64,000 nucleotides of DNA from an uncultured Pelagibacteraceae bacterium (GTDB lineage Bacteria; Pseudomonadota; Alphaproteobacteria; Pelagibacterales; Pelagibacteraceae), in assembly GCA_902632545.1 (NCBI GenBank), contig CACPCX010000002.1:1-64000 (forward strand), given 5' to 3'. Numbering within the stretch: position 1 is the first letter of the stretch; each line of letters starts with the position of its first letter. This document shows positions 12,470 through 24,118 of this stretch, piece by piece. Under the pieces are notes generated by a model. That model made no database searches, had not been told where the DNA came from, and was given only the letters and a program-made list of their open reading frames with translations. A program made the translations under genes and the position numbers.

Positions 12470-13326
12470 AAATAATAAAATATTTTTTTGAATTTTTATT
12501 TATTATTATTTTTTTTTCTATTTTTAAAATAATTGGTTATAAAAATGCATCAAATTTAGGAGAAAAAATTGGAAGAATTATTGGTCCAATATTTAGATCT
12601 AGTCATATAGTTCTCAAAAACTTTAAAAATTTAAACGATAGTTATTCACACAATGAAATAAAAAATATCATAAAAAATATGTGGGGTAATTACGGAAGAA
12701 TATTTGCAGAATACATGTATCTCGATAAATTTAGAAATGATGTTCTTTCAAGTAATATTGAAATAAATGGTCAAAAAATTTTAGATGAAATAAAAAGAGA
12801 AAAAGAACCTGTGATATTTGTATCTGGACATTTTAATAATTTTGAATTGATGGCTATGCATTTAGAAAAATCTGGAATTAATCTTGCTGCAATATATAGA
12901 CCTTTAAATAATAAATTTTTGAATCCATTAATGGAAAAAATTAGAAAAAATTATATCTGCACAAAACAGATAAAAAAAGGTATTGCTGGTACAAAGGAAA
13001 TTTTAAAGTATTTTAAGGAAGGCACATCAATTGCATTAATGATTGACCAAAGAGTTTCGGAGGGAATAAGGTGTGATTTTTTCAACAAGCAAGCTCTAAC
13101 AACAACTATCCCAGCTCAATTTGTTAAAAAATTTAACTGTAAAATTGTTCCTTTATATATTCATAGAATTCAAGGACATAAATTTAAGTTAGAGGTTCTT
13201 GATCCATTAATTTTTTCAAAAGATGAAAAAATAGAGGTAATTACTCATAAATTGAATGAAATACTTGAGGAGATGATTAGAAGAAATCCAGAACAGTGGA
13301 TTTGGACACACAACAGATGGAAGTAA
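12466..13326 (+). CDS. Lipid A late acyltransferase (LpxL/HtrB family)
   Basis: VSGHFNNFELMAMHLEKSG, AAIYRPLNN, ALMIDQRVSEGIRCDFFNKQA, PEQWIWTHNRWK. Confidence 0.9.
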   Translation: MKIIKYFFEFLFIIIFFSIFKIIGYKNASNLGEKIGRIIGPIFRSSHIVLKNFKNLNDSYSHNEIKNIIKNMWGNYGRIFAEYMYLDKFRNDVLSSNIEINGQKILDEIKREKEPVIFVSGHFNNFELMAMHLEKSGINLAAIYRPLNNKFLNPLMEKIRKNYICTKQIKKGIAGTKEILKYFKEGTSIALMIDQRVSEGIRCDFFNKQALTTTIPAQFVKKFNCKIVPLYIHRIQGHKFKLEVLDPLIFSKDEKIEVITHKLNEILEEMIRRNPEQWIWTHNRWK

Positions 13327-13328
13327 TT

Positions 13329-13511
13329 TTATTTTCTTTTTTTTGATGCCTCTATATAAGAAAAATACGGCTCTTGAAGCTCTACATTCCAATAAGTAAG
13401 TTCATTAAGAGAAATTTTTTTTCCACTAACTGAGCAAATAACATAATCACCATTTTCTATAACTTCAAAATTATTTGGTAAATATTTTATTTTTGCTAAT
13501 TTTTTATACAT
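13329..13511 (-). CDS. Small DUF2093-like protein
   Basis: 60 aa; KIKYLPNNFEVIENGDYVICSVSGKKISLNELTYWNVELQEPY resembles alphaproteobacterial DUF2093. Confidence 0.7.
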   Translation of the reverse strand: MYKKLAKIKYLPNNFEVIENGDYVICSVSGKKISLNELTYWNVELQEPYFSYIEASKKRK

Positions 13512-13532
13512 TATTGGTTTATATATTATTAT

Positions 13533-14795
13533 ATGAATGTTTTAATAATTGGAAGTGGTGGAAGAGAACATGCTTTATGTACATCGTGTAAAAAATCAGA
13601 AAATATAAATAAAATCTTTTGTGCCCCGGGAAATGCAGGCACAGATCTAATAGCTAAGAATATTTATATAGATATTAATGATTTTCAGGAAATAACAAAT
13701 TTTGTAAACAAAAATGAAATCGAAATTGTTATTGTAGGTCCAGAAAAACCACTTGTTGATGGCATTGTAGATTATCTAGAAAAAAACAATATTAAAACTT
13801 TTGGGCCAAGCAAATTAGCTTCCAAACTTGAGGGCTCTAAAATATTTACCAAAGAATTATGTGATAAATATAATATTCCAACAGCAAAATTTGGAATTTT
13901 TAAAAATTCTAATGATGCAAATAATTTTGTAGAAAAATGTGATCTACCAATTGTAGTAAAAGCAGATGGATTAGCCTCTGGTAAGGGGGTTTATATTTGT
14001 AATAAAAGAGATGAGGCAGAGATTGCTATTAAAGAAATTTTTAATGGAAAATTTGGACTAACAAATGAAATACTAATTGAGGAATTTCTTGATGGAGAAG
14101 AAATGAGTTTTTTTATAATTTCAGATGGTGAAACTTATTTTCCTTTTGGTACTGCTCAAGACCACAAAAGAGTTTTTGAAGGTGACAAAGGTAAAAATAC
14201 TGGAGGCATGGGCGCCTATTCTCCTTCAAGATTAGAAAATGATGAACTAAATAATAAAATTATAAAAAAAATTATAAACCCTACTCTTAAAGCGCTTAAA
14301 GATTTAAATACAAGTTTCAAAGGATTTCTTTATGCAGGTCTTATGATTATAAAAAATGAACCATTTTTGATAGAATACAACGTAAGAATGGGTGATCCAG
14401 AATGTCAAACAATTTTGCCTAAACTGAAAACTGATTTTGTAAAATTAATAAGCGCTTGTGTAAATAAAAATTTGAATTCAATAAATCTAGAGTGGCACAA
14501 TGACAAGAGTTTATGTGTTGTATTGTGCTCAAAAGGTTACCCTGAAAGTTACGAGAATAATATTGAAATTCAAAATTTAAATAAAGTTAAATTGAAAAAA
14601 AATGAATATATTTTTCATGCAGGCACAAAAAAAGAGAAAGATAAAATTTTATCAAATGGCGGGAGGGTACTCAATTTTGTTATCAGATCAAATAATTTTA
14701 AAAATAATAGAGAAACAGCAATAAACCTTATTAATGAGATAAATTGGGAAAACGGATTTTTTAGAGGTGATATTGGATATAAAGTCATTGATTGA
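13533..14795 (+). CDS. purD: Phosphoribosylamine-glycine ligase
   Basis: MNVLIIGSGGREHAL, GPEKPLVDGI, VVKADGLASGKGVYIC, FLYAGLMI, EYNVRMGDPECQ. Confidence 0.97.
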   Translation: MNVLIIGSGGREHALCTSCKKSENINKIFCAPGNAGTDLIAKNIYIDINDFQEITNFVNKNEIEIVIVGPEKPLVDGIVDYLEKNNIKTFGPSKLASKLEGSKIFTKELCDKYNIPTAKFGIFKNSNDANNFVEKCDLPIVVKADGLASGKGVYICNKRDEAEIAIKEIFNGKFGLTNEILIEEFLDGEEMSFFIISDGETYFPFGTAQDHKRVFEGDKGKNTGGMGAYSPSRLENDELNNKIIKKIINPTLKALKDLNTSFKGFLYAGLMIIKNEPFLIEYNVRMGDPECQTILPKLKTDFVKLISACVNKNLNSINLEWHNDKSLCVVLCSKGYPESYENNIEIQNLNKVKLKKNEYIFHAGTKKEKDKILSNGGRVLNFVIRSNNFKNNRETAINLINEINWENGFFRGDIGYKVID

Positions 14796-15355
14796 TGAGA
14801 ATAATTGGAGGAAAAAATAAAGGTAAAAAGATTAACTTACCAATTGATAAAAATACAAGACCACTTAGAGACCTGGTTAAAGAGTCTATCTTTAATCTTA
14901 TAGAGCACTCAAATAAGTTTAATGCATCTATTTTAAATTCTGTTGTTTTAGATTTATTCTCAGGTACAGGTTCTTTCGGTCTGGAATGTTTTTCAAGAGG
15001 TGCGAAGTTTATTACGTTTGTTGAAAATTATCCTAATATTCTAAATATACTGAAAAAAAATATATCACAGATGAATGCATCATCATCTTCTGAGATAATT
15101 GAAAATAACTGTTTTGAATTAATGAAAAACAATAAAAAATTTTCCAAAAGATTTGATATAATATTTATAGATCCGCCATATAGAGATAAAAATATTAATA
15201 TTTTAATTGATCAAATAATTGATCAAAAAATTTTAAAAAAAAATGGTATTGTTTTAATTCATAGACATAAAAAAGATGATATTAAGATCACATCTAAGCT
15301 AAATATCTTAGATACTAGAAAATATGGAATTTCAAAAATAATTATTGGAAATTAA
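14795..15355 (+). CDS. rsmD: 16S rRNA (guanine966-N2)-methyltransferase
   Basis: MRIIGGKNKGKKINLP, TRPLRDLVKESIFNLIE, VLDLFSGTGSFGLECFSRGA, IFIDPPY; ATG at 14795 overlaps the purD stop by 1 nt. Confidence 0.92.
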   Translation: MRIIGGKNKGKKINLPIDKNTRPLRDLVKESIFNLIEHSNKFNASILNSVVLDLFSGTGSFGLECFSRGAKFITFVENYPNILNILKKNISQMNASSSSEIIENNCFELMKNNKKFSKRFDIIFIDPPYRDKNINILIDQIIDQKILKKNGIVLIHRHKKDDIKITSKLNILDTRKYGISKIIIGN

Positions 15356-16518
15356 CTTCTAATTAATCTTTTTTTAGTCTCTTTTTTAATAAGTTCTACA
15401 GAAGGTTGGTCATAAGGATTTATTTTTAAAGCTTTACCCAATAAAATTGTCTCAAGTATAAAATAAGTAAATAATGTTCCTAGTGTACTTTCGTCTCTTT
15501 TTTCAATTATAAAACTTCTGAAAGGAATATTTTTCTTTTTGAATACTTTTTGAGTTGCGAGGAATTGATCATAAAAAACATGCTGTAAATTTTTGTTTTT
15601 TAAGTAATTTCTTGAACTCAATAGTCCTTCACTTTTAATTTTTTGAGAAAAAATTTCTTTAGTAAAAAAAAAAGTATAAAAATTATTCTTTTTACCATCC
15701 AAATAAAATTGCATTAGACTATGATTGTCTTGAGGCATTTTTGAAACTATTGGCAAAATTCCCTTACTTTTTTTCCCTAAACTCTCAGCAACAAGTTGTT
15801 GATACCAATAAAATAAATCTAGTGACTTTTCGTCATAATTAAGAATTACTGAATTAAATTTATTTTTTTTGATCAAGCTTAATGTATTTGAAACACTATT
15901 AATTATTGAATTCAAAAAAAACTTATTTTTTACTAGATCATTAAATTTTCTAAATTTATCTATTTTTAAACCCATTAACATTGCTGGGAGCATTCCAACC
16001 TCAGATAAAACCGAATATCTACCACCAATAAAATTGTTGTGATCAATCACATCTGACTTTAATTTTGTAGCTATAGACCTGAGATAATTTGTATTATTTT
16101 CGGTTATAAAAATATTTTTTACTTTTTTATTAATAATTACATTAGAGTTTACAATTGTTTCTAAAGTATTTCCAGATTTTGAGATTATTAAATTTAATTT
16201 ATTTTTTTTTTTTATATTTCTAATTTTATCATTTTCAAAATTATCAAGAAAAAAAAAATTTTTTTTTATTTTATTTTTTAAAAAACTATAAATAGATTTC
16301 GATCCCATTATAGATCCACCCATACCAATCAATGTGATATTAGAAAGTTTTTTATATTTTTGAATTTTTTTTAAATCCCATGAATCTTTATAAGTATTTT
16401 TCAAAGATTTAATAATATGATTATCTTCTTGAATTAATTCATTTAATAAACTTTTTAAGTTTTTATGGGGTTTTGCTTTATTAAAATTTTTAATTTTAAT
16501 ATTTTCAATTTGAATCAT
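15352..16518 (-). CDS. pgi: Glucose-6-phosphate isomerase
   Basis: SKSGNTLETIVN, GGRYSVLSEVGMLPA, QLVAESLGKKSKGILPI, NPYDQPSVELIK. Confidence 0.88.
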   Translation of the reverse strand: MIQIENIKIKNFNKAKPHKNLKSLLNELIQEDNHIIKSLKNTYKDSWDLKKIQKYKKLSNITLIGMGGSIMGSKSIYSFLKNKIKKNFFFLDNFENDKIRNIKKKNKLNLIISKSGNTLETIVNSNVIINKKVKNIFITENNTNYLRSIATKLKSDVIDHNNFIGGRYSVLSEVGMLPAMLMGLKIDKFRKFNDLVKNKFFLNSIINSVSNTLSLIKKNKFNSVILNYDEKSLDLFYWYQQLVAESLGKKSKGILPIVSKMPQDNHSLMQFYLDGKKNNFYTFFFTKEIFSQKIKSEGLLSSRNYLKNKNLQHVFYDQFLATQKVFKKKNIPFRSFIIEKRDESTLGTLFTYFILETILLGKALKINPYDQPSVELIKKETKKRLIRS

Positions 16519-16825
16519 TTTTCTTGATATTTTTTAATATCAATTCCTCTGTTGAATTAATAGCTATATTATCTTCTTGATTTTCATTTTTTTTGCCATC
16601 GTTTAAAATTTTTTCTTCAAAAGACTTCTCAGTATTTTCATTAGATATTTCGGTTTTACCTGGTTCTGGAAGTTCATTAAAATTTGGTGGCAAAACTAAA
16701 GGATTTTTCTTTTCTACTAAAAATTCATCTCCTGTATTACCTTTTTTCAACTTAAACCCTTCAGAAACTGAACTACAGCTTTGTAAAAAATTAAATATTA
16801 AAATAAATAAAATATATTTTTTCAT
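16505..16825 (-). CDS. DUF3035/BamF-like lipoprotein
   Basis: Lipobox-like LQSCSSVSEG; GDEFLVEKKNPLVLPPNFNELPEPG matches the DUF3035 pattern; adjacent to lspA. Confidence 0.7.
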   Translation of the reverse strand: MKKYILFILIFNFLQSCSSVSEGFKLKKGNTGDEFLVEKKNPLVLPPNFNELPEPGKTEISNENTEKSFEEKILNDGKKNENQEDNIAINSTEELILKNIKKNDSN

Positions 16826-17292
16826 CAAATTTTTTTATTTTTTAAAAATACTTCAGTATATATTAATAGTATAACTCCTGAAGTTATAAATATATCAGCT
16901 ACATTAAATATAAACCAATGAAAATTTTGATAATGAATATCTATAAAGTCTGGTACCGCTGAATATAGAAATCTATCAAAAACATTACCTAAGGCCCCTC
17001 CAAGAATTGCTATAAAACTATATTTTTCAATTCCTCTCGTTTTCCTAATAAAATAAATCAATGTTAGTATAACTATAATTATAAATCCTGTTATCAAATT
17101 GTAAAAAGATTTATCATCGAATGCAAATAATCCAAAAGCTACTCCCTCATTCCAAATTAGCTGGATGTTAATAAATTTTGAAGTAATGATTTTAGAATTT
17201 AATAATATTTCATCTAAATGAATTACATAAATTTTAGAAATTCTATCTAATAAAAAAATTAATGAAACTATAATAATATCTTTTAACCTCAT
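16825..17292 (-). CDS. lspA: Lipoprotein signal peptidase
   Basis: WNEGVAFGLFA, GGALGNVFDRFLYSAVPDFIDIHY, FNVADIFITSGVILL. Confidence 0.95.
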   Translation of the reverse strand: MRLKDIIIVSLIFLLDRISKIYVIHLDEILLNSKIITSKFINIQLIWNEGVAFGLFAFDDKSFYNLITGFIIIVILTLIYFIRKTRGIEKYSFIAILGGALGNVFDRFLYSAVPDFIDIHYQNFHWFIFNVADIFITSGVILLIYTEVFLKNKKI

Positions 17293-20006
17293 TATGGATG
17301 TCTAGGACAAGAACTTTCGTTAATTTTCCAACACACAGGACACTTTGATCCTTGAGCTTTATTAGTTTTAACTGAAACTTCTAAATCATCTTTATAAATC
17401 ACCTCAGCCTTAGATGTAATGCATAATTCTGAAAAATCTATATTATCGATTTTATCTTTTAGGTTTTTATTTAATTCAATTTTTAATTCTGCTTCAAGAC
17501 TAGATCCAATTTCTTTTGCTGCTCTTTTCTCCTCGATGCTAATATTGCAAATATTTCTAATTTTAATTAATTCTGTCCATTTTCCATTTAAATTTTCATT
17601 TTTAAATTTTAGTGGATATTTTTTAAATTTTTCTAAATGAATACTTTTGTTGTTATTTAACAATAATTTATAAATTTCTTCAGTTGTAAATGATAATATA
17701 GGGGCAAACCATTTAAGCAATGAATCTAGAATTATATTCAATAAAATAATTGTTGATTTTCTTTTTTGTGAGTCGATAGGATCACAGTACAGAGTATCTT
17801 TTCTAATATCAAAATAAAAAGCAGAAAGATCAACGGTACAAAAATTTAATAACTCTTTATACAAATTATGAAAATCATATATTTTAAAATATTTTTCAAA
17901 ATTATTATTTAAGTTATAAATTTTGTGAAGCATAAATTGCTCTAATTCTGGCAATTCATTTATATTTATTTTATTTAAATCTAATATTTCAAATTTATCA
18001 TTTATGTTTCCTAATAAATATCTGAATGTATTCCTTATTTTTCTATATGAATCCGCGTGCTGATCTAAAATAGAATAATCAATTCTTAAATCCTCAGAAT
18101 AATTAGATGAAGCTACCCAAATTCTTAAAATATCAGCACCATATTTCTTTAGAATATCCTCAGGGGCAATTACATTTCCTAAGGATTTAGACATTTTTAA
18201 ACCTTTGCCATCTACAACAAAACCATGGGACAAGATAGATTCGAAAGGTGCTCTACCTCTTGTTCCACAAGACTCTAACAAAGAAGAATGAAACCAACCT
18301 CTGTGCTGATCTGATCCCTCTAAATACATAGAAGCTGGCCACTTTAAATCATCTCTTTTTTCCAGTACAAACGAATGTGTCGAGCCACTATCAAACCAAA
18401 CCTCAACAATATCGCTTAATTTTTCATATTCATTTGCTTTATATTTTTTTCCTAAAAATCTTTGAGGATCATCTGAAAACCAACCGTCAGATCCTTCTTT
18501 TTCATAAATTGATGCAATATTTTCTATTACTTCATCATCAACTAAAATTTCTTTTGTTTTTTTATTTACGAAAATTGGAAGTGGAACTCCCCAAACTCTT
18601 TGTCTTGAGACACACCAATCAGGCCTTGTTTCTATCATTGATTTTAATCTTTCTTTACCTTTGCTTGGATAAAAAGTTGTTTCATCAATAGCCTTTAATG
18701 CTTTATCTCTTAATTTATGGCTTTCCATAGAAATAAACCATTGTGGTGTGGCTCTATGTACAAGTGGTGCTTTTGATCTCCATGAATGTGGGTAAGAATG
18801 AACTAGCTCTCCATTGAATAGTAAATTTTTTTGTTCTTTTAGCTTTTCAATTACAACAGGATTTGCTTTAAAAATATGCATCCCTTCAAACAATTTCACA
18901 TTGTTTGTGTATTTTCCATCTCCATCTACAGTTTCAATTGCTTTAATTCCATTATTTAAACATAAATTAAAATCATCCGGTCCATGACTAGGTGCGCAGT
19001 GAACTATTCCAGTTCCTTGTTCGGTTGTTACAAATCTAGCTTCAAGCATTGGGATATCATGATCATAACCAAGATTAAAAAAAGGGTGACTACAAATAGT
19101 ATTATTAAATTCTTTTCCTTTAAAGGCATGAATTTTTTTATAATTAATTAGTTCACACTCTTTAACAACTGATTCTAGTAGAGCATCTGCAATAATGATT
19201 TTTCTATTTTTAAAGTTACCTTCGTCATTAATTTCTAATATTATATAATCAAGAGACTCGTTATATGCTAGAGCTTTATTGGCAGGTATTGTCCACGGAG
19301 TTGTTGTCCAAATAACTATTTCACTTCCAACTAAATCTTTTAAATTAGATGATTTAACTTTAAACGAAGTGTAAATTGTATCTGATTTATGATCTTGGTA
19401 TTCTACCTCAGCATCTGCAAGCGCGGTTTTTTCAACTGTTGACCATAATACAGGTTTAAAACCTTTATATAAGCTTCCTTCTTTTAAAAATTTACCAAGC
19501 TCCCTAACTATTTGAGCTTCTGCATTAAAACTCATTGTTGAGTAATAATTTTCCCAATCCCCTACAACACCTAATCTTTTAAATTGATTTTTGTGAACTT
19601 CAATCCACTTCTCAGCAAATGTTCTACATTCTTTTCTAAACTCAACTATTGGAACTTCATTTTTATTTTTTTTATTTTTTTTATACTGTTCTTCAATTTT
19701 CCATTCTATTGGCAAACCATGACAATCCCAGCCTGGAACATAAATAGAGTCTTTACCATCCATTTGATGAAATTTTACAATTATGTCTTTAAGAATTTTG
19801 TTTAGAGCTGTACCCATGTGAATATTTCCGTTTGCATACGGAGGACCATCATGTAAGACGAATTTTTCTCTTCCTTTACTTTGATTTCTTAATTCGTTGT
19901 AAAGATTTATTTTTTTCCAATATTCAAGAATTTCTGGTTCTCTAGTAGGCAGGTTAGCTTTCATGGAAAAAGCTGTTTTTGGAAGATTTATTTGTGATTT
20001 AGTCAT
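17292..20006 (-). CDS. ileS: Isoleucyl-tRNA synthetase
   Basis: 904 aa; PYANGNIHMGTALNKILKD (HIGH), KMSKSLGN (KMSKS), DWCVSRQRVWGVPLPIF. Confidence 0.98.
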   Translation of the reverse strand: MTKSQINLPKTAFSMKANLPTREPEILEYWKKINLYNELRNQSKGREKFVLHDGPPYANGNIHMGTALNKILKDIIVKFHQMDGKDSIYVPGWDCHGLPIEWKIEEQYKKNKKNKNEVPIVEFRKECRTFAEKWIEVHKNQFKRLGVVGDWENYYSTMSFNAEAQIVRELGKFLKEGSLYKGFKPVLWSTVEKTALADAEVEYQDHKSDTIYTSFKVKSSNLKDLVGSEIVIWTTTPWTIPANKALAYNESLDYIILEINDEGNFKNRKIIIADALLESVVKECELINYKKIHAFKGKEFNNTICSHPFFNLGYDHDIPMLEARFVTTEQGTGIVHCAPSHGPDDFNLCLNNGIKAIETVDGDGKYTNNVKLFEGMHIFKANPVVIEKLKEQKNLLFNGELVHSYPHSWRSKAPLVHRATPQWFISMESHKLRDKALKAIDETTFYPSKGKERLKSMIETRPDWCVSRQRVWGVPLPIFVNKKTKEILVDDEVIENIASIYEKEGSDGWFSDDPQRFLGKKYKANEYEKLSDIVEVWFDSGSTHSFVLEKRDDLKWPASMYLEGSDQHRGWFHSSLLESCGTRGRAPFESILSHGFVVDGKGLKMSKSLGNVIAPEDILKKYGADILRIWVASSNYSEDLRIDYSILDQHADSYRKIRNTFRYLLGNINDKFEILDLNKININELPELEQFMLHKIYNLNNNFEKYFKIYDFHNLYKELLNFCTVDLSAFYFDIRKDTLYCDPIDSQKRKSTIILLNIILDSLLKWFAPILSFTTEEIYKLLLNNNKSIHLEKFKKYPLKFKNENLNGKWTELIKIRNICNISIEEKRAAKEIGSSLEAELKIELNKNLKDKIDNIDFSELCITSKAEVIYKDDLEVSVKTNKAQGSKCPVCWKINESSCPRHP

Positions 20007-20926
20007 TTAGTTTTTTTTGCAATATTTAAATCTTTTTTTATTTGAGCTTTTAATTGATTAACATTAATAAATTTTTTTTCCTTTCTTATAAACTTTAAAA
20101 ACTCTACTGATAAAAGTTTATTATAAAGATTTCCAGAAAAATTAAATAAATGAACTTCTAATAATATTTTTTTTTGATTAAAAGTTGGTCTGTATCCAAG
20201 ATTAGCAATTCCTTTAAGATATTTATCATTATTTTTTCTCAAAACCCTGACAGCATAAACTCCCGGTTTTGCTAAAACATAATCATCGATATCTATGTTG
20301 CAAGTTGGAAAACCAATTTTTTTTCCTACTTGTCTCCCCTTTTTGACTACTCCTTGTATAGCCCAGTTTCTTTTTAAAAGATTATTAGCTTTGTCTAAAA
20401 GACCCTTTTCTAAAAGATTTCTTATTAAAGATGATGATACAATCTTTTTACTTTTTACTAATGGTTCTGGTTTAACAACTTTATAATTAAGCAATTGTTC
20501 GTATTTTTTTAATAACTTAACATTTCCTTCTCTTTTATTTCCAAATCTAAAATTATTGCTAACAAATATAAATTTAGAAATTAATTTTTTATTTAAAATC
20601 TGACTAATAAAGTTAAACGCTTTAGTTTTTGAAAATTTTTTATCAAATTTTTTTGTAATAACAAAGTCTACTTTTAAATTTCTAAGTAATTTAATTTTTT
20701 GATCAATATTAGTAAGTCTAAAATTTTTTAATTTTTTATTGAAAAACATTTTTGGCATTGGATCAAAACTTACAACACCAATCTTTAAGTTATATTTTTT
20801 CTTATATGATTTGGCTAATTGAAATAATTTTTGATGTCCTATATGCAAACCATCAAAATTACCTATTAGAATAATTGATCCTTTGTGTAATTTTTTAATA
20901 TTAAAATTTCTATAATGTTTTACCAT
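20003..20926 (-). CDS. ribF: Bifunctional riboflavin kinase/FAD synthetase
   Basis: IGNFDGLHIGHQKL, SSLIRNLLEKG, GRQVGKKIGFPTCNI, GIANLGYRPTF. Confidence 0.94.
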   Translation of the reverse strand: MVKHYRNFNIKKLHKGSIILIGNFDGLHIGHQKLFQLAKSYKKKYNLKIGVVSFDPMPKMFFNKKLKNFRLTNIDQKIKLLRNLKVDFVITKKFDKKFSKTKAFNFISQILNKKLISKFIFVSNNFRFGNKREGNVKLLKKYEQLLNYKVVKPEPLVKSKKIVSSSLIRNLLEKGLLDKANNLLKRNWAIQGVVKKGRQVGKKIGFPTCNIDIDDYVLAKPGVYAVRVLRKNNDKYLKGIANLGYRPTFNQKKILLEVHLFNFSGNLYNKLLSVEFLKFIRKEKKFINVNQLKAQIKKDLNIAKKTK

Positions 20927-21738
20927 TTTAAATCTGATTGAATAAAATTGACTATCGCTTCATACTCTTTTGAAACATCTTGGATGCCTTTATTTTTTAT
21001 TTCATTTCTATGTATTCCGTTACTAATTAATAAAGAATCATAATTTAAAAGATTTGCACCTTTGATATCTGTATTTAAATTATCACCAATTGCTAATATT
21101 TTTTTATTTTTATTATCAATTGACTGATTATAAACCTCTGGATGTGGTTTTCCAAAATATACAACTTCCCCACCCATTTTTTCAAAAACCATTGCGACAG
21201 AACCTGCACATAACTCTCTAACTTCGCCACGATCAACGATTAAATCTGGATTTGTACAAATCATTTTTTTAGTAATATGTCTTTCAAGTAAATCTTTATA
21301 AAATTTTAAATCCTTGTCATGATCATCAAACAACCCTGTACACAATAAATATTCACTATCACTAATATCTTCACACTTATTTTTCTCAAATAAATAAAAT
21401 AAATCAAAATCCCTTGGGGGACCTATGTGGTAAAACTTTTTTGTTAGAAAAGATTTTTTCAAATAATTTAAAGCTGCCTCTCCTGAGGTAAATACATGAT
21501 CTCTAAGTACTTTATCCATACCCATCTTTTCTAGAAAGTTTTGGACCGTTTTATTTGGTCTGGGAGCGTTTGTTAAAAGTACAAGCATTTTCTTTTTTTT
21601 TAAAAGTTCCTTTAAAACATAAATTGCCTGTTCATGAAGATTAACCCCATTATGAACAACACCCCATAAATCTATATAAAAAAGATCGTAATTATCAGCT
21701 ATTGATTGTAGGCCATTTAAATCTAAATTTTTGCTCAT
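20920..21738 (-). CDS. HAD-IIA family hydrolase (TIGR01459-like)
   Basis: FYIDLWGVVHNGVNLHEQAI, LLTNAPRPN, YFGKPHPEVYN, LAIGDNLNTDIKGA. Confidence 0.88.
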   Translation of the reverse strand: MSKNLDLNGLQSIADNYDLFYIDLWGVVHNGVNLHEQAIYVLKELLKKKKMLVLLTNAPRPNKTVQNFLEKMGMDKVLRDHVFTSGEAALNYLKKSFLTKKFYHIGPPRDFDLFYLFEKNKCEDISDSEYLLCTGLFDDHDKDLKFYKDLLERHITKKMICTNPDLIVDRGEVRELCAGSVAMVFEKMGGEVVYFGKPHPEVYNQSIDNKNKKILAIGDNLNTDIKGANLLNYDSLLISNGIHRNEIKNKGIQDVSKEYEAIVNFIQSDLKW

Positions 21739-21805
21739 ATTTTAAGGTATAAACCATAAAATCCAGAATTTACTAGCAATATTAACATCCAAATGAGTTT
21801 CCCAT

Positions 21806-21835
21806 CTTGAAATAGTCGACGAAATATCTATATGA
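21806..21835 (+). promoter_or_regulatory. Putative RpoH (heat-shock sigma factor) promoter of groESL
   Basis: CTTGAAA (21806-21812), 14-nt spacer, TCTATATGA (21827-21835); fits the alphaproteobacterial heat-shock pattern CTTG-N17/18-CYTATNT. No CIRCE element seen. Confidence 0.65.
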
Positions 21836-21870
21836 AGCTCTTATTTATAAAGATTTATAAAGGAGAATTT

Positions 21871-22161
21871 ATGAAGTTTAAACCGTTACATGACAGAGTT
21901 TTAATCGAAGTATTGGACAGTAGTGAAAAAACTGCTGGTGGAATAATTATTCCAGATACAGCTCAAGAAAAACCCCAAGAGGGTAAAGTTGTTGCTGTGG
22001 GTGGTGGAGCAAAAACTGAAGATGGAAAAATAATTCCAATGGATGTTAAAGTTGGTGACAAAGTTTTATTTGGCAAATGGTCAGGAACTGAAGTCAAAAT
22101 TAACGGCAAAGAGTACAGCATAATGAAAGAGTCTGACATTATGGGAATTTCAAGTAAGTAA
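21871..22161 (+). CDS. groES: Co-chaperonin GroES
   Basis: [47 protein letters not shown] at 21871 after AAAGGAG. Confidence 0.98.
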   Translation: MKFKPLHDRVLIEVLDSSEKTAGGIIIPDTAQEKPQEGKVVAVGGGAKTEDGKIIPMDVKVGDKVLFGKWSGTEVKINGKEYSIMKESDIMGISSK

Positions 22162-22171
22162 TTTAATTTAA

Positions 22172-23845
<1,674 letters not shown>

Positions 23846-23870
23846 TCCCTCATTTTCTTGAATTAATTCT

Positions 23871-23902
23871 AAAAAGGCCATCTCAAGATGGCCTTTTTTT
23901 TA
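23871..23902 (+). terminator. Rho-independent terminator after groEL
   Basis: AAAAAGGCCATCT-CA-AGATGGCCTTTTTTTT, perfect stem with T-tract. Confidence 0.92.
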
Positions 23903-23916
23903 TGTGAAGTTTAATC

Positions 23917-24033
23917 ATGTCAAAAAGATATAGTGGCAAATCATTTAAAGACTCTAGTGTTAAAAAAAAACCTAAATTAAGCTTTAAAGAAAAAAGAAAA
24001 CTTAAAAAAGATAAGCAAAAAAAGTCAAATTAA
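23917..24033 (+). CDS. Very small, highly basic protein (38 aa)
   Basis: Below the ORF-track cutoff; reads MSKRYSGKSFKDSSVKKKPKLSFKEKRKLKKDKQKKSN* between the groEL terminator and typA. Confidence 0.5.
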   Translation: MSKRYSGKSFKDSSVKKKPKLSFKEKRKLKKDKQKKSN

Positions 24034-24118
24034 TCTTGAATTTTGAAAATTATTCAAGCCAGTTATGAGTTTTTTTGAGTTTTAATATCCTTTTAAATAT
24101 GTATAAGAGCCAGAATTT

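Noticed and set aside
16593-16874. 93-aa plus-strand ORF
   Set aside because: Antisense to the BamF-like lipoprotein and lspA.
21836-21870. RNA thermometer before groES
   Set aside because: GCUCUU can pair only weakly and at a distance with AAGGAG; not comparable to the hsp20 hairpin.
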